DNA of 64,000 nt from Prorocentrum cordatum (Eukaryota; Sar; Dinophyceae; Prorocentrales; Prorocentraceae). The translations under genes were made by a program, and so were the position numbers. Position 1 is the stretch's first letter; every line of letters starts with the position of its first letter. Positions 52,976-64,000 of this stretch are shown piece after piece. The notes beneath the pieces were generated by a model. The model did not search any database, had not been told where the DNA came from, and saw only the letters and a list, made by a program, of their open reading frames with translations. The stretch lies in contig CAUYUJ010014260.1 in the NCBI GenBank assembly GCA_963575745.1, positions 935,287 to 999,286 on the forward strand. Direction: 5' to 3'.

Positions 52976-54180
52976 GCCTGCTTCCGCAGGGGCTGCTCAG
53001 CATCCCCGAAAGGCCTGGCACGGGGAGCAAGCCAGTGCCGTCCAAGCGTTGCTGCCATCGGGCTCCGTCACTTCCTCGCCCGCATTCTCCAACTCCCCCG
53101 CATCCCCACCAACTCCAACTTCCCTCCCGGCCCCTCATCTCGTAGCAATCCTACCCTACCCTGCACCCCATGATCACTTCTCCCTCCTGCCTCCGCCGCT
53201 CCCCCTCAAGCCCCAATTCCCCTCGTCCTCCGATCTCCCCGCTGCCGCATGCCAAGATCCCTCAATGGTCCCCCCCCCCCGCAGCTCGACCACTCTCGGC
53301 CCTCGTTTCCGGGGGCTGCTCGTTTCTCCGCCCCTCCTCTCGCCCACCAAAATTGAACTTACATCCCTGATGCAAGCTCTTAACCTTATCCTCCCCTTCC
53401 TCCCTTTCACCAACACTCATCTTCCTCACCCGCATCCTCCTCATGCTGCTGATCCGTCCCGAGTGCTAGCAGTCTTCCTCCTGCCTCCGTGGCTGGAGCA
53501 AGCTCGACCCCCCCGATCAAATCCGCCGCCGTGCCTCGACGATGTCGACGTGTTAGAGTGCGAACTGCAGTCTGGTAGGGCTTCTGCATTCTAACAATGG
53601 CACCCCTCACTCTCGTAGCAGAATGGGCCGTTCAGCCCCAGCCCCTTTCCCGAGGCCGCGATCCCTCGTAAAAAAAGTCCGTGCTCTCGAAGCCACGACC
53701 CCTTATCAAAACCGATGGACCCGCATCCTGAGCTTCTAAGACGGCCCATGCTGGCTCAAGGTTCTTCGAATACGGGCCAGACTGTATCAAACAAGACACA
53801 CAAGGGCCTCAAGAGGACCACCTCGAACAAGGTCCCAAGAAGCCAAACTCATTTCCCCACCCGACAGGTTGAACCTGCTAGATTTGAAGAACTCCCGTCT
53901 GCGCACCCTGCTAAACGCAGTCGCCACACCCACACGATCCTGGGAATCGCTGAGTGCCCCACCTCGCGTCCACGACGACTTACGACACCGTACATACCAC
54001 AACGCCCCGCGAGGGAGGCGTCACGGCGTCACGCCGTTCAGGCGTCACGACGCATGAGCAAAAAGGTATTAAGACTCGGCATCAAGACCACAAAGCAAAG
54101 AAGACATCTAGATCAGAGCAGCAGTACTAGACCACAGCAGGTAATAACAGGGCGCACCATGCCATAACCAAACAACGCAT
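52976..54180. other. CT-rich, then unassigned
   Basis: 53090-53470 is C/T-rich. 53640-53715 holds a few CCGCGATCCCTCGTAA-type units of the 57 kb repeat. No gene. Confidence 0.4.
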
Positions 54181-54780
54181 ACCCCACCAGATCAACTATA
54201 TAATATCATACCATGTCTTGCACATCATGGGATAACGCAGAATCTCGTAACACGCGGCATAATAATATAACACACCGTACTGTGACAGAACGTGGCATAC
54301 CCGTACCATAATAGAACCTACACAAACCTTAGTTACATGTCAGACCGGATCGACGTATGCTTCCAACGTAGCAGCGAGAACAGCATACCATGAACGCTTC
54401 TGGCATTCTTGTCGCGGGGTTCATAAGCGTGCAGACCAAGCAATACTATACGAACAGTACATGCCACAACACAACATACCACAGCACCACATGACATATA
54501 GTACCACGGGCCAACAAGGTAGACCAAGGCATGACAGCACACAACATCGCATAACCAATCATCCCATGACATAACGAATCATACTGAAAATTAACGGGGC
54601 ATGCCGTGTTATATGATGGCATACTCAAGCATAATACACCATGCGACTGCTATTACTGTTACCACAGCGGCAGCAATCTCAGTACGACATACAACTTCAC
54701 ACCATAATTGAAGAGAGTTGCCCGAACATAACATAGTATAACATACTGTACTTACCATATCATAACCGGGTTTGAGGATC
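54181..54780. repeat. CATACCA-type degenerate repeat
   Basis: ACATACCACA, CATACCAT and ATAACATA words recur; similar blocks lie at 56615-56760 and 58030-58960. AT-richer than the rest of the window. Confidence 0.5.
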
Positions 54781-54929
54781 GTTTGGCCCCCCTGCGTTTT
54801 TTTAGAAAAAGCGAAATGGCGTACGCCACCTCAGGTTCCAGTTCGGTTTCGGACCCCGCGAGTTTCAGATTGTATCCAGAAAGCCTCTGTCTCACCTCCT
54901 CCATTTGTAGCATACGGAAGGAGGTGAGT

Positions 54930-55790
54930 GCATCCCTCCTCGTCCGCCTCCCTCTTCCTCCTCCTCCTCCTTCTCCCACTCCTCCTCTTCCTCCTCCTCC
55001 TCCCGATCAGACTCCCCGATCGAAGGCGGAATCAAGCAAAACCATGGGAAAAAGCAAAACAAACAAAGAAAACAAAAAACACGCAATCCTGAGGGAACTT
55101 CCTGGGGGGTGGGGTGGAGAGGGGGGGGTGGAAGTCCCTCAGGATGGCTTTTTTTGCTTGTTCCAAGAATTTTGCTTGATTCTGCTCCGTAAAAGGGATT
55201 GAGGAAGGGGGGGATAGGCGGAGGGAGAGCGATATGAGGCAGAGGAGGATGTGCAGAGGAGGCGGATGAGGTGCAGGAGGAGAAGGAGGAGGATGAGTAT
55301 GAGGCAACGGAGGGTAATAAGGAGCAGGAGGATGCGATGGAGGAGTGGTGTGGGGAGCAGCAGAATACGTAGGATGTAGAGGAGTAGGACCATGATGATG
55401 ATGATAAAGAGGCGGGCAAGCGATATGATAAGGAAAAGGAGGAGGCGGCAGATGATGAGGATCGCTGCTCATCCTCCTTCTTGTTTTATTCCTCCTCCTT
55501 TTCTTCGTATCCCCCACATGGAAGACTGCGGAGAGGGAGTGATATTCATCCTCATGCTCCTCTTCCTCCTCCTGCTCCCTCCTCGCGTCTCTCCTCATCC
55601 CTCGTCCTCCCCCTCCTCTTCTCTCCTCCTCCTTCCTCCTTATCCGCCTCATACTCCGCCTCCTCCTCCTTATCATAATCTTCCTCTCTCCTCCTCCTTT
55701 CGCTCCTAGCATCATTCATCCTTCTCATTCCCCTCATCTCCTCATCATCCTCGTCTTCGATCCTTTCCACTTATTTCTGCTTCTGTCCTC
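54930..55790. repeat. CCT/AGG-rich tracts with a foldback at 55028-55192
   Basis: The foldback pairs GGAATCAAGCAAAA and AATCCTGAGGGAACTTCC with GGAAGTCCCTCAGGAT and TTTTGCTTGATTC, leaving a G-rich loop. Outside it, AGG-rich (55200-55460) and CCT-rich (55560-55790) tracts face each other. Confidence 0.65.
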
Positions 55791-55799
55791 CCCCTCATC

Positions 55800-56240
55800 T
55801 GCGGAATCCTCTGTATCTGAGATCTGTTCCGTTTCTATTGAAACCCGAATCGGCCCCGATTCAAATCCATTGGGAATCTTCTGGATCTGGGATCTGCTCC
55901 GTTTCTTTTGCAATCTGATGAGAACCCGAACCAAATTCAATAGGGACCCTCTGGATCTGGGATCTGCTCTTTTCCTATCGTAATATGATCACAAACTTGA
56001 TCAAATTAAATTGGAATTCTTTGGATCTGGGACCTCCCCCGTTCCTGTTGAAATTAAATTAGCATCCTATTCAAATCCAATGAAAACCCTTTGGATTTAG
56101 GAGATGCTCCGTTCCTATTGAAATCCGGTTAGGGTCCTATTCAAACTCAATAGGAATCCTTTGGATATGGGATCTGCTCCGTTTCTAATGAGGTTTCCTT
56201 CGGATCCCATCCAAATTCAATATGAATCCTCTGGCTCCCG
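55800..56240 (+). repeat. ~70 bp tandem repeat, about six copies
   Basis: The anchor GGATCTGGGATCTGCTCCG and variants occur at about 55813, 55880, 55951, 56023, 56095 and 56162, each followed by TTTCTATTGAAA and CAAATTCAAT(A/G)GGAA-type words. An outlier sits at 56388. Confidence 0.85.
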
Positions 56241-57000
56241 CCTGAAAGGTCCCCCAACAAGCACTCAAAACGAGGCTCCCGCCTGAGAGGTCCAAACAAA
56301 CATTCAAAAAGGTCCAAACAAACAAACAAACACACGACATCATACAACACGCAACGGACAGCTCCTTCCTCCCCCCCCTCTCTGAATCTGGGGTCTGGTC
56401 CTGGCCTATTGAATTGCGATTTGAATCCTATTCAAATTCACAAGTCTTTGAATTCCTATAACGCTCTGTCGATCATCGCCATCGCCGTTCCGCTTGCTGC
56501 TGGCGATGCCGACGTCGCGCTATTCAGCATTCGGTTCCCTCAGCCCCCGAAAAAACAGAAAGGGGGGCCCGCTGCGGCCCATGCAGTTTTTTTCTGAAAA
56601 ACGCAGGGGGCCCAAACGATCTTCTAACCCATAACCGAACATCTCATACCACACAGGAGCACTGCATAGCATCGCACAGCATGCCTTACCATCTCATACA
56701 ATAACCGAGCGTAATCGTCACAACACCGAGGGTACCATCCCATACCAAATGACACTGTGACAGGGTGTGGGATCCGCCGGCCCCCTTGCGGGGCCATCAG
56801 GCTGCGAGGGGCAGGCTTGCTGCTCACTGCACCAGTTCCAGCTTCCAGTTTCCATTGTTACAGTACTGCTTCCTGCTTCCTGCTGTAAATTGTTACTTTC
56901 CGCGCGAGGGGGTGAGCCGAAAACCACCCTGGTTAGCGTACCCCGGGAGGGTTCTCAGAATTTCTGGGGGGGCGTAGGACAAGCAAAAATACAATAGTTT
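56241..57000. other. Unassigned
   Basis: Contains the inverted partner (56590-56640) of 54760-54805. No gene. Confidence 0.4.
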
Positions 57001-57004
57001 CGTG

Positions 57005-57720
57005 CCCCCCGAAACATAACCCCTTGCAAAGTATGCTGTATTCGCGCCCCCGAGGCCACGATCCCTTGTGAATTACACCACGCTCGCGTCTCCGAGGCCA
57101 CGATCCCCCGTAATGTACGCCACATGTGCGTCTCCGAGGCCACGATCCCATGTAATTTGTATCATTTTCGCGCCCACGAGGGCACGATCCTTTGCAATTT
57201 ACGCCACAGTGGCGCTCCCGAAGCCACGATCCCGTGTAATTTACGTCATTTTCGCGCCCCAAAGGCCACGATCCCTTGTAAATTAATACAAATGCGCGCC
57301 CCTGACGCCACTGAATTTTGTAAATTACGCAGCGGGCGCGCCCCCGAGACCACGAATCCGCCTTGCGGAGGCTGCCGAAAAGGCGCTCCCCCTTTCCAAA
57401 GCAGAAAAACAGAAATTTTCTGTATTGGGATATGTGCTCCGCTGGTATTCTTTTGCCCCTCCCCGTTTCTGGAAAATTCGGCGGTGGGTTCCACAGTCAC
57501 CCCCCCAGGCCACGATCCCTCGTAAGTTACGCCACATTTGCGCCCCCGAGGCCACGATCCCGCGCGAATTACTCAACATTCGCGCCCCCGAGGCAACGAT
57601 CCCTTGTAAATTACGCCGCTGTCGCGCCCCCCACGCAAAAATCCCTCGTAAATTACGCCGCATTCGCGTCCCCGAGGCCACGATCCCTCGCAAGTTACAC
57701 AAAATTCGCGCGCAGCCCCC
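57005..57720 (+). repeat. ~48 bp tandem repeat with GGCCACGATCCC core
   Basis: About 13 units CGCGCCCCCGAGGCCACGAT then CCCTTGTAAATTACGCC, broken once (57350-57510) by a CTGCCGAAAAGGCGCTCCCC segment that itself recurs at 57748. Confidence 0.9.
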
Positions 57721-58492
57721 ACGCTACGAATCCACCTCGCGGAAGCTGCCCAAAGGCGCCACTCCTTCTCCAGAGCAGAAAAATAACCTTCCCAGAGATT
57801 GCCTGAAGCAATCCAGAGCCGTTCCCAGAGCGCTCCCAGTGAACAACTGGAGGAAAATGCCAAGAAGGCAACTGTTTTGCTCATCGCCAGCCGCCCTAGC
57901 ATGACGTTTCTGAATGTCATCAAGGCGGCGCCCGAACATCCCAATATAGCTCTGATGTATCCCATTATGATAGAGAGGGGGCCGGCGGCAGGGGGCGAAG
58001 CCCTTACGGATAACTGATAACCATCACACAAGGGCATGCCAGATCATGACATAGTTTCCCATTGCTGCTATGTCACTGCGGCAACTGCCTTACAACAAAC
58101 AATGGCAAATACAGCATGTTGGGCCTAGAATATCAAGGCACAACAAATCACAACAACATGTAAGGCAGTAGGGCCAAGTCGTATACACTATAGCAAGCCA
58201 GAGCAGAGAGCAACCTGACAAGATGTCATACTATGTTTTAGTGAGATCAGAGGGTGACATACTATACCTGGAGGTAACGTTTCCTAACCCATCGCCACAG
58301 CAAGCTAAAAAAACATACCATACATAGACATACCCCCACATACCACAATAAACTCCAACATCGTAGAACTGTGAATCCAAATGTAAAACATAACCTAACT
58401 GAAATGCAGAATCGTAATAGGAATGTGGTGCCAGGATGATATAGCAGCCAATGGGACTGCCAACATGGGTGCCACATGAGAACTGCAAAATC

Positions 58493-58535
<43 letters not shown>

Positions 58536-59880
58536 ATGGGGTAGGGACTGCAAAGAAGGAGCAACAGCACACATTAACATAACACAATACACCAATAACG
58601 GTACTATCACATGGAAACTGGAGTATAGCTGCGACATTCGCTGCAGAAGCGATTGGAACGTAACACGCCACAGCAGACCATATATCACTACACTGTACAG
58701 GGACGAACACAGCAGAACAGCGCACATGTATTCGGCACTCAAGGGGTACATGATCAAAACTTGCTGAAAATACAACAAGAAACATTGCCATCGACCGATT
58801 AGCGGCGTCCTATCAAACGCGATGCGCCCGCAGAGGTCAGGCTGGACACCGGAACAACAAGCTGCAATAACGACGACTTGGACGACGTATCGAACGTGAC
58901 AGGCGCCACAACGTGACCCGGCCCGTCCAGAACAGAACAGAGCAGAATAGCGTGTTGCAGACTAGAGCATCATGAATATAGCATCGTCGGAAACTGTAGA
59001 AGACAACAACGACCGATTAACGGCGCCGTATCAACACACAACCTGCGAGAAGACGCAAGGCTAGCCACAATGCACCGTAAACCACATACGAACAGAACGG
59101 CACCGAACAGAACGTGATAGAGCCGAACGCAGCAGCAACGGAGCAACGGCGTCTTGTCAATTTTCAGAAGCGACATGCGCGCCGAGTTACGGCTGGCCAC
59201 AGTAAGGAGCAGCACCAGTCTCAGGAATCAACGCCAAGGGTGTCGGTGGGGATCGTTCTCCATTTGTTTCTGTGTTTGTTGTCTCCCTGCGCACTTCCCC
59301 CGGCGCTATCCTCAGTGTTGCTCCCAATGCAAATATTTATGAAGCCATCTTGGACCCACGCGTGCGCGCGCGGCTGTTCCGCTTGAGCGCCGGCCTCAAC
59401 CGAGACAGACTTCGAGCCCAGGAAGAGCCCACGGAAAACCCGGACAGAGCAGGGTCACAGAGAGTCCGGACAGAGCAGCGTACGGGCTTGACAGACGCGG
59501 ACAAAACAAATCCCACAACTAGTGGGCTAAGGCCTCTCACTGACATCGCGCCTGAACTAGACGGCTTGGGTCTAGGGTAAAGTTCACAAGGACAGGATAT
59601 GTGTCCCAATGTGAATATATTTCTTGTCCTGGATCTAACGAAGGCAGCAGTAAGTTACATGTGTGGGCATACGATAGGACAAACACAGACCCCTGTTACA
59701 CCTAGGACGGAGGAGAGGAACAAATTTGGGAAAGACGCGAAGAGACTCACGAGTAATAGAACAGGTGGAAATACATGTAATAGAAATGGGTTTCGGTGGG
59801 GATCGCTCTAAACAAAATCTGTGTTGCTTCGGGATTTAAGAATGATTTTCGAGTTCTCGCCTTTCCAGGCTTCCATAATT
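57721..59880. other. Unassigned; CATACCA-type repeat and (TA)n
   Basis: (TA)n at 58493-58532; AC-rich degenerate repeat at 58030-58960. No gene recognised. Confidence 0.45.
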
Positions 59881-59884
59881 TCAA

Positions 59885-60180
59885 AGCGGCTCAAGAAGCC
59901 TCCACGATGACTCCAATACGGCCCAAGAGGCCACCACGTGGGTCCAAAGATGGCCCAAGAGGAACCCCCGAGGGCTCAAGAGGCATCCAAAACGGACCCG
60001 AGACGGCCCAAGAGGACTTTCCGTGGGACCCGAGACGGCCTTAGAAGGCGCTTCGACGGCCAAAGATGGCGCCAAACCCCACGGCGACTCCCTCGGACCG
60101 ACCGAAACGGCCAAGAGGGCCACAAGAAGGCCCAAGAGAGCTCCAAGACAGCCTAAGAGGACCCCAAGACATAATGAAGA
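59885..60180 (+). repeat. CCAAGAGG minisatellite
   Basis: Sixth locus of the 11-12 bp class (GGCCCAAGAGG units). Confidence 0.75.
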
Positions 60181-60234
60181 CGAAATGTGCCACGCGAGAC
60201 GGCCTTCCTTTTCCTCCACCTCCTCCTCTTGAGC

Positions 60235-61789
60235 CCAGCCATCGTTGTCGTCATCGTTATCATCATCGTCACCATCATCATCGTAAACATAATCATCTTC
60301 ATCATCATCATCATCATCATCAGCTGCAATATCATCAGCAGCAGCTGCAGCACCATCATCATCTCACAATGACATCATCATCCTCATCCCTATCATCATC
60401 CTCATCCTGGTCCCGATCCTCCTCCTGTTTCTACTCCTCCTCCTCCTCATCATCATCGGCATCGTCATCGCCATTGTCATCGCCATCGCTACCATCATCA
60501 TCAACATCGCCATCGTCGTCATCGTCATCGCCACCATCGACATCGTCATAATCATCACCAGCACCATCACCATCCTCCTCCTCATCACCATACCGATCAA
60601 TATCATCAAGCTCATCAAGTTCATCAGCATCATCATCATCAGCAGCATAAGCATCGTCATCATCAACATCAACATCATCCGCATCACCATCGGCATCCTG
60701 ATCATGATCCTCATCCTGGTCCTGATGCTGATCCTGCTCCTCATCCTCGTGCTCATGCTCATGCTGATCCGCACCAGCATCCGCATCGTCATCCTCATCC
60801 TCATCCCCAGCCCCATCAGAAGCAGCATGATCAGCATCAGAAACAGCATCATCAGCACAAGCATCAGCATGGGCATCACCACCATCAGCATCAGCGTCAT
60901 CATCATCAACATCATCATCATCAGCATCATCAGCATAATCAACAGTATCATCATCAGCAGCATCATCACCAAAATCATGAGCTCCATCATCACCAGCATC
61001 CTCACCCGCATCCGCATCATCCCCATCCTCATCCCAAGCCTCATCCTACGCCTCCTCCTCATCATCATCATCACCATCATAATCAGCATCATTATCATCA
61101 TCGGCATCGTCACCGTCATTGTCATAACCACCATCGACATGGTCATCATCATCACGAGCACCATCACCGTCCTCCTCCTCCTCATCATCACCATCCCAAT
61201 CAAGCTCATGGAGCTCATCAAGCTCATCATCATCAGCAGCATCACCATCATGATCATGAGCATGAGCATCATCATCATCATCATAATCATCAGCATCATC
61301 ATCAACATCACCATCATCATCATCCGCATCACAATCGGCATCCTGATCATGAGCCTTATCCTGATATTGATCCTCATGCTTATGCTGATCCTCATCAGCA
61401 TCCGCATCGTCATCCTCATCCTCAGCCGCATCATCATGATCATCAGCAGCATCATCATCACAAGCATCATCATCGGCATCATCAACATCAACATCAGCAA
61501 CATAATCAGCACGCATTGTCATCAGAACCAACAGCATCATCATCAGCAGCATCATCATAATCATCATGAACATCACCACCACCAGCATCCTCACCCGCAT
61601 CCGCATCATCACCATCCTCATCATCATCCTCATCTTCATCCTCATCCTCCTAATCATCATGATCCACCTCATCATTAGCAACAGCGGCATCATTACCATC
61701 ACAACCAAAACCACCATCATCATCATCACCATCATCATCACCACCATCATCATCATCAGCAGCAGCATCATCACCATCAACATCATCAT

Positions 61790-61831
<42 letters not shown>

Positions 61832-61885
61832 TATCGTCATCATCATCATCATCAGAAACATCATCATCCTCATCATCCTCACCGC
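60235..61885. repeat. 1.65 kb ATC-rich imperfect trinucleotide tract
   Basis: CAT/ATC triplets with CAG, CTC and CGT interruptions in phase through most of its length. Near-duplicated internal blocks exist (for example 60680-60800 against 61320-61420). The Met/Leu-only and Ile/Ser-only open frames are by-products. Confidence 0.9.
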
Positions 61886-62580
61886 GGCACTCCCAAGCCT
61901 GAAGACACGAAGTGTCAAACGTGCCTGCCTCCTGTGGCCCCTCGAAGAATGCCCAACCACAGTGCTGGGCTGGCACCGTGGCGAAACTTGCTTCAGACAA
62001 CTGGATATCAAACCATAAAGGTATTTAGAATTCACGGCCAAGTCGGCCTCGAAGTACGGGGAAGCAAGGGGGGAAAGAGATCGCAGAGTGAGTGACACAA
62101 AACAAAACGAACGTCTGAGCTGAATGAGAGCGTGCAGTCACATGCCAGGGGCGGTGGATATGTAGACACATAAACGCACATGAGTATATATCTAAATATA
62201 AACATGATACCTAGATCTCGCCGCTTGGAGTCAAGCCGCCTCCCCTCCCCAAGACGATGGCAAGGGGCCGAGCCCAAAAACGTGAGCTCCAAGTGTGCGG
62301 GTAGCCCTGCAGGACCCCCTGGATGCGAATGACAGAGAAAAGGCAGCGACATTGAAGATCAAACAACGACTGCACAAACATGAACCTTCGGAGGTCCGCA
62401 TGGATTCCTTGGTTTGGCGCTGGACCCCCTTTCCTTGCGCCAAACCTCAACACACCTGAATGTATGAAATGTGTTGTCATACGATGGGTGCGCAGGACAG
62501 TTCCACCGATATTGTGAGACTATCTGCTTCGTGTCGGCTATGATGAGCGAGAGCAGCCGAGAAGGACTGCGAGAAGAGAA
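61886..62580. other. Unassigned
   Basis: No gene or repeat recognised. Confidence 0.4.
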
Positions 62581-62619
62581 ATGCTTAGTCGGCACTCCAA
62601 TACCGAGCTGACTGGCGGC

Positions 62620-63260
62620 ACAGTCAGAAGGTTTTGCGGCATGCACTGGCTGGCCCACGCGGAGGTTGGCTCTGCTGGCTGGCTCGAGCTGACTGTCCGC
62701 ACTGCTGGCTGCACCTTACTGGCAGACGGCACCGCGCTGCTGGCGCTGCAGTGGTCGACGGCACACGCTGTCGGCGCTGCTGGCTGAGGTCGCGTCGCAC
62801 CACTGGGGGGGGCTCCAGCTGCCTGCCGGCACTACGAGGTGTTGTGGCACAGAATGGCTGGCCCAAGCGGATTGTCGGCACTGCTGGCTGACGTCGCGTG
62901 GCACCACGGTGCGAGCTGACTGTCGGCACTGCTGGCCGGACCTTACTGGCAGTTGGCACCGCACTGCTGGCGAAGGAGTGGTCAGTGGCACACGCTATCG
63001 GCGCTGCTGGCTGAAGCCGTGTCGCACTACTGAGGCTTGCTTGAGCTGACCGTCGGCACTGCTGGCCGGATCGAAGTGGCAGTCGGCACTGTGCTGCTGG
63101 CACTGCAGTGGTCAGTGGCACACGCTGGCTGGCCCGAGCGGATTGTCGGCACTGCTGGCTGACGTCGCGTCGCACCACTGAAGCTGGCTCGAACTGACTG
63201 TCAGCACTGCTGGCCGGATCGATCTTGCAGCCAGCACCGTCCGCACTGCTCAAACTGTGA
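62620..63260 (+). repeat. GGCACTGCTGGCTGACGTCG minisatellite
   Basis: Units of about 40-90 bp mixing GTCGGCACTGCTGGC, GTCGCGTCGCACCAC and GAGCTGACTGTCGGCACT. A higher-order unit of about 110-130 bp is suggested. Confidence 0.8.
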
Positions 63261-64000
63261 GACGGTGGTTGCACGGCGAAAGGCAGAGGATGAGGCGAAG
63301 GAAAAAGGAAAGGCAGGAGGGAGAATAAGCGGAAAAGAGGCTCACGCACATTTGACAGGAAGATGCGGAAAGGTTGGAGGCACTGCGGCAGACCGAACAT
63401 ATCGCTCATCCAGAGGAGAAACACTGCCGTCGCTGAATTCTTCACAGCTGCATATTCCAAGATGTGCGAACCCCTGCGAGCCAGCAGGCGAGCAGGATGA
63501 AAAGAAGAAGACGACAGGTTCCCAAACAGAGCACATGGGCAGTGATGCAACACTATTGGCAGCAGTGCCGTACAGCAGCTTCCATGCTTCTGCTGAGATA
63601 GCCCCGAGCTGTATAACGTCATACGAACTGTCTCTCTCTCTCTCTCACACACTCTCTCTTAGCATGCTTGTGCAACCCATTTGTCCAAAAACTGCTTCGG
63701 CCTGCCCCAGGGGCCAGCCCGCGGACGCAGGTCCGAAGCAGACGGCTGGAAGACCGCACACCGCACTGGATGATCGTCCGGGTGCCGGGCAATCTGAGGA
63801 GGTGGAGGAAGAGGAGGAAGGGGGGAGTGAAAATGGCGCGGGATGCCTCAAGGCACCCGCCCTCGGCGTTGGTAATGCACTCGGGGTGGACAAAACCGCC
63901 ACACATCGAATAACCATCACTGAGGAGAAACGACGCGGTCGCACAACTCGCTGCAGAGAACTATGTAAGCCGGAACGGCTCAACTCAAGAGGCCCCGCAC
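63261..64000. other. Unassigned; (TC)n at 63630-63660
   Basis: No gene recognised. A - strand reading at 63640-63900 (SRLLRTCVRGLAPG) is not strong enough to call. Confidence 0.4.

Noticed and set aside
53741-53760. CCATGCTGGCTCAAG, 13 of 15 like the leader 3' end
   Set aside because: Shorter and weaker than the other remnants, with no match to the leader's 5' half; could be chance in 64 kb.
60364-61512. 382-codon Met/Leu frame on the - strand
   Set aside because: Translation of an imperfect ATC tract; no protein-like composition.
1-64000. tRNA, rRNA or snRNA genes
   Set aside because: No cloverleaf with GTTCGA-type arm, no conserved rRNA core and no U-snRNA signature was seen by eye; a covariance-model scan would be needed to exclude them.

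Overview
The window looks like nuclear DNA of a dinoflagellate. Four things in the sequence point that way. (i) Three places carry remnants of the dinoflagellate spliced leader (DinoSL): a near full-length copy at 8581-8602, a tandem set at 11849-11920 and a lone copy at 50700-50720. (ii) Kinase exons are joined only if non-canonical GA-AG and GC-AG introns are allowed. (iii) The LINE and the DIRS-type retroelement have family-typical dinoflagellate domain orders. (iv) Most of the window is minisatellite, trinucleotide repeat and dispersed repeat. The genus cannot be fixed from this sequence.

Layout. 1-4949 is a decayed LINE on the + strand (EEP endonuclease, RT, zinc-binding region, RNase H, C-terminal finger) ending in a poly-G run. 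4957-11920 is a DIRS-type retroelement region on the - strand: a tyrosine-recombinase gene, then gag, then RT-RNase H. The recombinase unit and the gag-RT unit share a ~370 bp 3' repeat (4957-5321 and 9468-9838) and a 32 bp 5' repeat (9236-9267 and 11856-11887). 12-15 kb is tandem repeat. 15.9-17.3 kb holds two exons of an AGC-type protein kinase (- strand). 18-31 kb is mostly repeat, with weak gene candidates at 20.9-22.4 kb and 26.9-27.3 kb. 32.7-33.3 kb encodes a Cys-rich, PLAC8-like membrane protein (- strand). 35-43 kb is repeat, including a composite satellite element and two palindromic foldback elements. 43.2-46.1 kb is a frame-broken gene (- strand) with a KNTFI segment, three SH3-like repeats and possible SUMOylation motifs; its 3' end runs into a foldback terminal repeat. 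46.7-48.3 kb is satellite again, then 48.4-48.6 kb carries two N-lobe exons of an AGC kinase (- strand). 49-64 kb is almost wholly repeat, including a 1.6 kb ATC-rich tract.

The genes do not form a pathway. The most interesting unit is the two-part DIRS-like element, in which recombinase and gag-RT appear as separate transcription-unit-like blocks with common ends and relict spliced leaders. This suggests copying through trans-spliced mRNA. All calls rest on reading motifs by eye; no database search was run.
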